Assembly: GCA_050249455.1 (NCBI GenBank)
Contig: JBFWQM010000285.1
Coordinates: 1-6,140 of the forward strand
DNA length: 6,140 nt
From: JBFWQM01 sp050249455
GTDB taxonomy: Bacteria; Pseudomonadota; Alphaproteobacteria; MPNO01; VGEU01
Reading direction: 5' to 3'
Shown here: positions 1 through 4,235 of the stretch, piece after piece
Position numbering within the stretch: position 1 is the first letter of the stretch
Layout of the letters: each line of letters opens with the position of its first letter
The notes under the pieces: model-generated
Databases searched by the model: none
What the model was told of the DNA's origin: nothing
The model's input: the letters and a program-made list of their open reading frames with translations, nothing else
Translations under genes and position numbers: made by a program

Positions 1-767
1 TTCGGCCACGCCTCGCCGCCCTTCTCGCGCAGCAGCGCGACGGCCTGCGGGTTGACCCACTTGCCGATCCCCTCGGCGTAGCCCGGCCGGCTGCGCAGGC
101 GGTCGAACCAGGCGCCGATGCGCGGCCCGAGCCCGTCATACCACGGCCGGAAGCCGAGCTGGTCGAGCCGCGTGATGTAGGGCGCATAGCCGATGTCGGC
201 GAGCGAGAACGAGGCGCCGGCGAGCCACGGCCCGTCGCGCAGCGCGGCGTCGATGTCGGTCAGGAGCCGGCGGTAGCGCAGCACGGCGTCCTTGAACACC
301 GACGCGTCGGTGCCCTTCAGGATCGACTCGCCGATGCGCGCGCGGCGCGCAGGGTCGGGGATCGAGGCGATGTAGGCGTCGATCTCGGCCTGCGGCTTGA
401 CGGTGAACTGGTGGCGGAAGGCAATGCAGTAGCTCATCGTCCCGACGGCGAAATGGACGCCCTCGTCGAGCTGCTTGGTCCACAGCCGCATGCGGGCACG
501 GCCGACCGCGTCGGCAGGCTTCAGCGGCGGCGCCGGGTAGGCGTCGTCGAGATATTCGTCGATCACCGTCGACTCCAGGATGACCATCCCGTCGTCAACC
601 AGGGTCGGCACCACCGCCGCCGGGTTGAGCTTGAGGTATTCCGGCTTCTGCTGGTCGCCGGCCCGCAGGTTGAGGTGATGGCCGGTCCATTCCAGCCCCT
701 TCTCGGCCAAGGTGAACCGCACCTTCTGGGCGCACACCGACATGTCGTTGTGGTAGAGCTCGATCAT
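1..767 (-). CDS. Glutathione S-transferase family protein (3' end cut by window edge)
   Basis: A soluble, glutathione-dependent enzyme with the two-domain GST fold; 255 codons are visible and no stop is reached before position 1. The N-terminal thioredoxin-like domain (about residues 1-80) has an S10-V-C12 active-site motif after strand 1, the cis-proline loop NPAAVVPTL (P54), and the glutathione-binding pair E65-S66 in ESTVIDEYL. The helical C-terminal domain carries the SLAD N-capping box (188-191) in GPWLAGASFSLADIGYAPY. The start at 767 is supported by GGGAG 7 bases upstream and lies 3 bases after the stop of the GMC gene, so the two are probably translationally coupled. From memory, the S-x-C motif recalls PcpC-type reductive dehalogenases and zeta-class isomerases. 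The ESTVI.EYL.D stretch, the W-T-K-x-x-D-E element (96-102) and the long insert before the SLAD box recall LigE/LigF-type beta-etherases. The exact class and substrate are unknown. The family call is near certain. Confidence 0.93.
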   Translation of the reverse strand, partial: MIELYHNDMSVCAQKVRFTLAEKGLEWTGHHLNLRAGDQQKPEYLKLNPAAVVPTLVDDGMVILESTVIDEYLDDAYPAPPLKPADAVGRARMRLWTKQLDEGVHFAVGTMSYCIAFRHQFTVKPQAEIDAYIASIPDPARRARIGESILKGTDASVFKDAVLRYRRLLTDIDAALRDGPWLAGASFSLADIGYAPYITRLDQLGFRPWYDGLGPRIGAWFDRLRSRPGYAEGIGKWVNPQAVALLREKGGEAWP

Positions 768-779
768 CGCTCAGCTCCC
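768..779 (-). promoter_or_regulatory. Ribosome-binding site and GMC-GST translational coupling junction
   Basis: On the minus strand GGGAG (779-775) lies inside the last codons of the GMC gene and is separated by 7 bases from the GST ATG at 767. The GMC stop codon (773-771) ends 3 bases before that ATG. A ribosome terminating on the first gene would sit on the second start, which is typical of coupled translation. Coupling is inferred from spacing only. Confidence 0.75.
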
Positions 780-2468
780 GCTCAGGACCGCGTCGGCGAT
801 CTTCTCGCCGATCATCATGCACGGCACGTTGGTGTTGGCGCGCGGCACGACCGGCATCACCGAGGCGTCGCAGGCGCGCAGGCCCTCCACGCCGTAGACG
901 CGCCCGCCCGGGTCGGTGACGGCGTAGGGATCGTCCGCCGCGCCCATCCGCAGGGTGCACGACGGATGCCAGGTGCCGACCACGTTGTCGAGGATCCAAG
1001 ACTCCAGCGAGCGGTCGTCGGCCATCACGTCCTCGATGCGGATGCCCGGCGTGATGACGTTGCGGATCGCGGCGCTGCGCAGCATGGGCGCGCTGTCCAT
1101 GACCGCGCCGAGCAGCCCGGTCTTCATCAGGTTCGAGCGGTTGATGGCACTGACCTTGCGCACCCGGTCGGTCAGCGTCGCCGGGAACAGCTGCGAAACC
1201 GCGGCCTGCAGCGGCGCGCGGGCGTAGAGCCCGTAGATCATCCGCATCGCCGCCTTCAGCCGCTCCATGTCGCGGCGGTCCGACAGCATGTTGAAATGGA
1301 CGTCGGGGTGGCGGCGGAAGTCCGGCGAGGCGAGCTGCACGCGGCCCTTGGAGTAGGACTTGTTGACCCACACCATGATCGCGCCAATGCGCTTGCCCAG
1401 CGGGTGCCACGAGGTGCGGTTGGTCGGCACCATGAACATGTCGCCGTGCGGGCAGTCCGCCACCCCCGAGCTGTAGCGCAGCGCGACGATCATCTGGCGC
1501 CGCACGGTCGGCGGCAGCCGCGCCTCCGGCCTCATCCAGGCGCAGATCGAAACGTTGGGATGCTCCATCAGGTTCTGCCCGACGCCGGCGCGGTCGGCGA
1601 CGACGGCGATGCCGTGCTCGCGCAGATGCGCGCCGGGCCCGATGCCGGAGCGCAGCAGCAGCGCCGGCGAATGCAGCGCGCCGGCCGACACGATCACCTC
1701 GCGCGCGGCGATGGTCTGCGACTGGCCGCCGCGGTTGACGACGACGCCGGTGACCCTGCGGCCGTCGGTGACCAGCCGTTCCGCCTGCGCCTGGTCCATG
1801 ACGGTCAGGTTGGGCCGCTGGCGGGTGACGGCGTCGAGATAGGCGGTCGCGGCCGAGACCCGGCGGTCGAGCACGTTGGAGATCGCGATCGGGAAGTAGC
1901 CGTCGCCGTGGTCAGCGCTCTGGTCGGGAATGTAGCGGAAGCCGGCCTGGTTCATCGCATCGGCCGCCGCCTTGGTGAACCCCGGCCAGACCTCGGGAAA
2001 CAGGCGGCGCACCAGGATGCGGCCGTCCTTGCCGTGCATCGGCCCGTCGAAGTCGAGGTCGTGCTCCAGCCGCTTGAAATAGGGCAGCACGCCGTCCCAG
2101 TCCCAGCCGTGCGCGCCGAGCGCCGCCCACTCGGCGTAGTCCTCCGGCAGGCCACGGTTGGCCATCATGCCGTTGATCGAGGAGCCGCCGCCGACCACCC
2201 GCCCCTGCTCGTACTTGCGCGGCGGCGTGCCGTCGGGCCGGTTGGTCAGGTTGGCGGCATAGCGGACCCGGAGCTCGGTCCAGGTGTAGTTCGGGTTCAT
2301 GTAGGCCATGTGGGCGAGCGAATCGAGCAGCTCCGGCGGCTCGCGCCCCGGCGCATGGTCCTTGCCTGCCTCGACCAGCAGCACCCGGTTGCCCGGCCGC
2401 GACGACAGCCGGTGCGCCAGGACGCAGCCCGACGGCCCGGCGCCGACGATGACGTAGTCGAAGTCCAT
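771..2468 (-). CDS. GMC-family FAD-dependent oxidoreductase (choline/alcohol dehydrogenase-like)
   Basis: A 565-residue flavoprotein of the glucose-methanol-choline family, expected to oxidise a primary alcohol to an aldehyde using FAD. No signal peptide or membrane segment is seen, so it is probably cytoplasmic. The N-terminal Rossmann motif is VIVGAGPSG (residues 6-14), with E33 at the end of strand 2 to hold the FAD ribose. GMC signature 1 is GRVVGGGSSINGMMANRG (89-106) and signature 2 is SAGALHSPALLLRSGIGP (261-278). The C-terminal part has the expected catalytic His (H501 in WHPSCTLRMG) and its Asn partner (N545 in RANTNVPCMMIGEK). Length is normal for the family. The usual HPxGTC element here reads HPSCTL, which may alter the pocket. 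I chose the ATG at 2468 because AAGGGG lies 10 bases upstream and the FAD motif then starts at residue 6; a TTG at 2531 would add 21 Arg/Thr-rich residues with no family counterpart. It is first in an operon with the GST. The substrate cannot be named: choline, polyethylene glycol, aliphatic and lignin-derived alcohols are all handled by relatives. Confidence 0.95.
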   Translation of the reverse strand: MDFDYVIVGAGPSGCVLAHRLSSRPGNRVLLVEAGKDHAPGREPPELLDSLAHMAYMNPNYTWTELRVRYAANLTNRPDGTPPRKYEQGRVVGGGSSINGMMANRGLPEDYAEWAALGAHGWDWDGVLPYFKRLEHDLDFDGPMHGKDGRILVRRLFPEVWPGFTKAAADAMNQAGFRYIPDQSADHGDGYFPIAISNVLDRRVSAATAYLDAVTRQRPNLTVMDQAQAERLVTDGRRVTGVVVNRGGQSQTIAAREVIVSAGALHSPALLLRSGIGPGAHLREHGIAVVADRAGVGQNLMEHPNVSICAWMRPEARLPPTVRRQMIVALRYSSGVADCPHGDMFMVPTNRTSWHPLGKRIGAIMVWVNKSYSKGRVQLASPDFRRHPDVHFNMLSDRRDMERLKAAMRMIYGLYARAPLQAAVSQLFPATLTDRVRKVSAINRSNLMKTGLLGAVMDSAPMLRSAAIRNVITPGIRIEDVMADDRSLESWILDNVVGTWHPSCTLRMGAADDPYAVTDPGGRVYGVEGLRACDASVMPVVPRANTNVPCMMIGEKIADAVLSGS

Positions 2469-2478
2469 GGCCGCGGCG

Positions 2479-2484
2479 CCCCTT
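2479..2484 (-). promoter_or_regulatory. Shine-Dalgarno for the GMC gene (decides its start)
   Basis: AAGGGG on the minus strand ends 10 bases before the ATG at 2468. The spacing is slightly long but usable. It supports the ATG over the upstream in-frame TTG at 2531. Confidence 0.55.
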
Positions 2485-2570
2485 GTTGTGTTGCGCGTTC
2501 CGTTCCGCGTTCTGGTCCGCCGGGAGGCCAACCGTCGGCGGCGGTGACGGCGCGCGATCCGGGCGAAGCT

Positions 2571-2585
2571 TTAGCGATTCGCTAA
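2571..2585. promoter_or_regulatory. Perfect 15-base palindrome, candidate operator
   Basis: TTAGCGATTCGCTAA consists of two perfectly complementary 7-base arms around a single central T. It sits 47 bases before the BLUF start codon and 102 bases before the GMC start codon. The one-base spacer is too tight for a good RNA hairpin, so a site for a dimeric DNA-binding protein is more likely than a terminator. The position fits an operator controlling one or both divergent transcripts. The regulator is not in this window and I do not recognise the site as a known consensus. Confidence 0.55.
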
Positions 2586-2632
2586 CATCGATCCCTTATC
2601 AGCATCCTATTCCGATTTCGAGTAGTCGAGCC

Positions 2633-3082
2633 ATGGCGCACATCCAACTGCTCTACGTCAGCTCCGCCACCGTGCGGATCTCGGACGCGATGGTGGAAGA
2701 GATCCTCGCGGTCTCCCGTCGCAACAACGCCGGCGCGAGCGTCACCGGCATGCTGTTGACCTGCGGTGACAACTTCTTCCAGGTCCTGGAAGGCGGCGAG
2801 GCGGCGGTCGACGAGACGTTTGCCCGGATCGGTCGCGATCGCCGTCACCGCCGGGTCGACGTCCTGCTGCGCCTGCCGGCCGAGCAACGGATGTTCGCCG
2901 AATGGTCGATGGGTTTCGAAAATCTGAGCGCGCCGCGCGAGGCGTTGCCGGACGGCGCCTTCGAGATCAGCCGCGCCGCCCTGGACGGCCGGCTGACTGC
3001 CGGCGATGCCGGACACATCCGCCGGTTCATGGAGAACTTCTACAGGATCAACACGCGGCGCGCGCTCGCCCCACAGCCCTGA
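2633..3082 (+). CDS. Short stand-alone BLUF-domain blue-light photoreceptor
   Basis: A 149-residue cytoplasmic flavin photosensor made of one BLUF domain (about residues 2-95) plus a short C-terminal extension (about 96-149, probably the helices that cap the sheet and mediate oligomerisation or partner binding). All residues of the light reaction are present: Y8 in LLYVSSA, N32 in SRRNNAGASVTGML, Q50 in FFQVLEGG, and W91 and M93 in FAEWSMGF. These fall at the same positions as in the cyanobacterial protein PixD (numbering from memory). Light shifts the Tyr-Gln-flavin hydrogen bonds and changes the contacts of the domain. No GGDEF, EAL, cyclase or DNA-binding domain is attached, so it must signal through a partner protein. 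The ATG at 2633 puts the first beta strand at residue 3; the frame stays open upstream to 2483, but that part is not BLUF-like. The neighbour upstream is the divergent GMC gene. The partner and output are unknown. Confidence 0.95.
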   Translation: MAHIQLLYVSSATVRISDAMVEEILAVSRRNNAGASVTGMLLTCGDNFFQVLEGGEAAVDETFARIGRDRRHRRVDVLLRLPAEQRMFAEWSMGFENLSAPREALPDGAFEISRAALDGRLTAGDAGHIRRFMENFYRINTRRALAPQP

Positions 3083-3119
3083 CGCGATGACCCTGGCCGG
3101 TCGCCGCCGCCGCCGCTAA

Positions 3120-3150
3120 GCTGCGTCCCCGCCCGCCTGGGGGATGCAGC
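3120..3150 (+). promoter_or_regulatory. Hairpin enclosing the Shine-Dalgarno of the dehydrogenase gene
   Basis: In the RNA, 3120-3130 can pair with 3140-3150: eleven consecutive pairs, one of them a G-U wobble (3125 with 3145), closing a 9-base loop (3131-3139). The 3' arm contains GGGGA, the core of the GGGGGA Shine-Dalgarno at 3139-3144, and ends one base before the ATG at 3152. The structure would block ribosome access until opened. No U-run follows, so it is not an intrinsic terminator. The rest of the 69-base gap after the BLUF stop holds a (CGC)n run (about 3104-3116) and nothing else I can identify. Pairing is seen in the sequence; a regulatory role is inferred. Confidence 0.5.
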
Positions 3151-3151
3151 G

Positions 3152-4225
3152 ATGCCCGTGATCCTGGTCGAAGACGACGTAGTGCTGCGCGCGGTCGGCG
3201 TGCTGCTCGACCCCAGCACGCCTGCCGACCGCCAGGCGGCGATCGCCGACTACTATTCGGTCGACGTGCCGGACTTCGACGGCTGGCGGTCGTCCGTCCG
3301 CAGCCGCCATCCGGCCCTGTTCCCGGCCCAGGTGCGCCAGGTCGATGACCAGGACGGCTTCCGCGCCGCGCTGCCCGAGGCCGACGCCGTGGTGATCCAG
3401 AACCTGGAGGTCGGCGAGGCGGAGCTCGCCATCGCGCCGCGGCTGCGGCTGGTGCAGAAGTTCGGCACCGACGCGCGCAACATCGACCATGACGCCTGCG
3501 CCCGCCATGGCGTCGCCGTGCGGCTGCTGCGCCGGCGGGTCAACGTCGCGGTCGCCGAGCATGCCTTCATGATGATGATCGCGCTGGCCAAGAAGCTGCC
3601 GCAGACAAACGGGCGGGTCGATCTCGACAGCCTGCGCGCCGGCGGCTTCGCGCCGAAGATGTACGACCGCCGCCACAGCGCATCGGCCAACTGGGCGCGG
3701 GTTTCCGGCCTCGGCACCCTCTACGGCGCCACCCTGGGCGCGCTGGGCATGGGCGAGATCGGGCGCGAGATCGCGGCGCGCGCCCGCGCCTTCGGCATGA
3801 ACGTTCTCTACTACCAGCGCAATCGCCTGCCCGAAGCGTTGGAGCGCCCGCTCGGCGCGCGCCACGCCGGCTTCGACGAGGTGCTGGGCGAGGCGGATTT
3901 CATCACCGTCCAGCTGCCCTCCAACGCAAGCACCGAGGGGCTGCTCGACCGCCGCGCGTTCGCGCAGATGAAGCGCGGCGCGATGCTGGTCAACATCTCG
4001 CGCGCGCCGATCATCGACCGCGCCGCGCTGATGGAGGCGCTGGAGACCGGCCGCCTCGGCGGCGCCGGCCTCGACGTCCACTACGAGGAGCCATCGGCAC
4101 CCGACGAGCCCCTGAAGCGCTTCCCCAACGTCATCCTGACCCCCCATATCGCCATCGCCGGCCGCCGCAACGGCACCGACGACATGGAGGAGCTGGCGGC
4201 GAACCTGGCGACGGCGCTGGCCTAG
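3152..4225 (+). CDS. D-2-hydroxyacid dehydrogenase family NAD(P)-dependent oxidoreductase
   Basis: A 357-residue cytoplasmic enzyme that should interconvert a 2-keto acid and a D-2-hydroxy acid, as in glyoxylate/hydroxypyruvate reductases and phosphoglycerate dehydrogenases. The N-terminal substrate-binding domain (about 1-130) has the family element LVQKFGTDARNIDHDACARHG (near 100-120) and VAEHAF (134-139). The Rossmann domain (about 131-320) has LGALGMGEIG, with the GxGxxG glycines at 199, 201 and 204. The catalytic set is complete: R284 in NISRAP, E313 in YEEP and H332 in LTPHIA. At the end of Rossmann strand 2, where NAD enzymes carry Asp, it has Q222 followed by R223 and R225, which points to NADP(H). 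The chain ends soon after the last helix and lacks the short tail often seen in relatives. The ATG at 3152 has GGGGGA 7 bases upstream, within a hairpin. It follows the BLUF gene by 69 bases on the same strand, so co-transcription is possible. The substrate is not determined. Confidence 0.93.
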   Translation: MPVILVEDDVVLRAVGVLLDPSTPADRQAAIADYYSVDVPDFDGWRSSVRSRHPALFPAQVRQVDDQDGFRAALPEADAVVIQNLEVGEAELAIAPRLRLVQKFGTDARNIDHDACARHGVAVRLLRRRVNVAVAEHAFMMMIALAKKLPQTNGRVDLDSLRAGGFAPKMYDRRHSASANWARVSGLGTLYGATLGALGMGEIGREIAARARAFGMNVLYYQRNRLPEALERPLGARHAGFDEVLGEADFITVQLPSNASTEGLLDRRAFAQMKRGAMLVNISRAPIIDRAALMEALETGRLGGAGLDVHYEEPSAPDEPLKRFPNVILTPHIAIAGRRNGTDDMEELAANLATALA

Positions 4226-4235
4226 GCGCGGCGCC
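4225..4235. other. Convergent gene junction with an 11-base GC palindrome
   Basis: GGCGCGGCGCC (two 5-base complementary arms around one G) begins in the last base of the dehydrogenase stop codon and ends directly before the stop codon of the RND gene on the other strand. Only 10 bases separate the two reading frames. There is no T-run on either side, and a one-base loop is too tight, so I do not call it a terminator. Each transcript must extend into the antisense of the other gene unless Rho acts. Confidence 0.4.

Larger units (their letters stand above)
2469..2632. promoter_or_regulatory. Divergent intergenic region between the GMC operon and the BLUF gene
   Basis: This stretch of 164 bases must hold the start signals for the leftward GMC-GST operon and probably for the rightward BLUF gene. 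The right half (about 2565-2630) is visibly more AT-rich than its surroundings, as expected for promoters. No -35/-10 pair matches well on either strand. The best partial -10-like hexamers are GATAAG (2600-2595) and TAGGAT (2609-2604) on the minus strand, both too weak to call. A perfect inverted repeat lies at 2571-2585. The BLUF start has only a weak Shine-Dalgarno (CGAG just upstream). The location of promoters is inferred from gene orientation. Confidence 0.6.

Noticed and set aside
2497..2506. Tandem GGAAC on the minus strand, resembling the -35 half of an alphaproteobacterial EcfG stress promoter
   Set aside because: No CGTT-like -10 element follows at 16-17 bases on that strand, and the site lies too close to the GMC start codon.
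2469..2531. A longer GMC start at the TTG at 2531
   Set aside because: The added 21 residues are Arg/Thr-rich with no homologous counterpart or convincing ribosome site. The ATG at 2468 places the FAD motif at its usual distance from the N-terminus.
411..2585. A 724-codon open frame on the plus strand opposite the GMC and GST genes
   Set aside because: Its translation is dominated by His, Arg, Val, Asp and Gly with no recognisable domain, and it lies antisense to two genes with clear family motifs. Long antisense frames are expected in GC-rich DNA with strong third-position bias.
2483..2632. Upstream extension of the BLUF reading frame by 50 codons
   Set aside because: The extension overlaps the divergent control region, is not BLUF-like, and would displace the first beta strand. 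The ATG at 2633 gives the same residue numbering as known short BLUF proteins.
3086..3106. Possible terminator after the BLUF gene (GACC/GGTC arms around CTGGCC)
   Set aside because: The stem is only four continuous pairs, or six with a three-base bulge, and no T-run follows.
3103..3117. Short CGC trinucleotide run between the BLUF and dehydrogenase genes
   Set aside because: About five units in GC-rich DNA is unremarkable and no function is suggested.
3116..4147. A 343-codon minus-strand frame opposite the hydroxyacid dehydrogenase
   Set aside because: It has the same low-information composition, no Shine-Dalgarno and no domain, while the plus-strand gene has a complete catalytic set.
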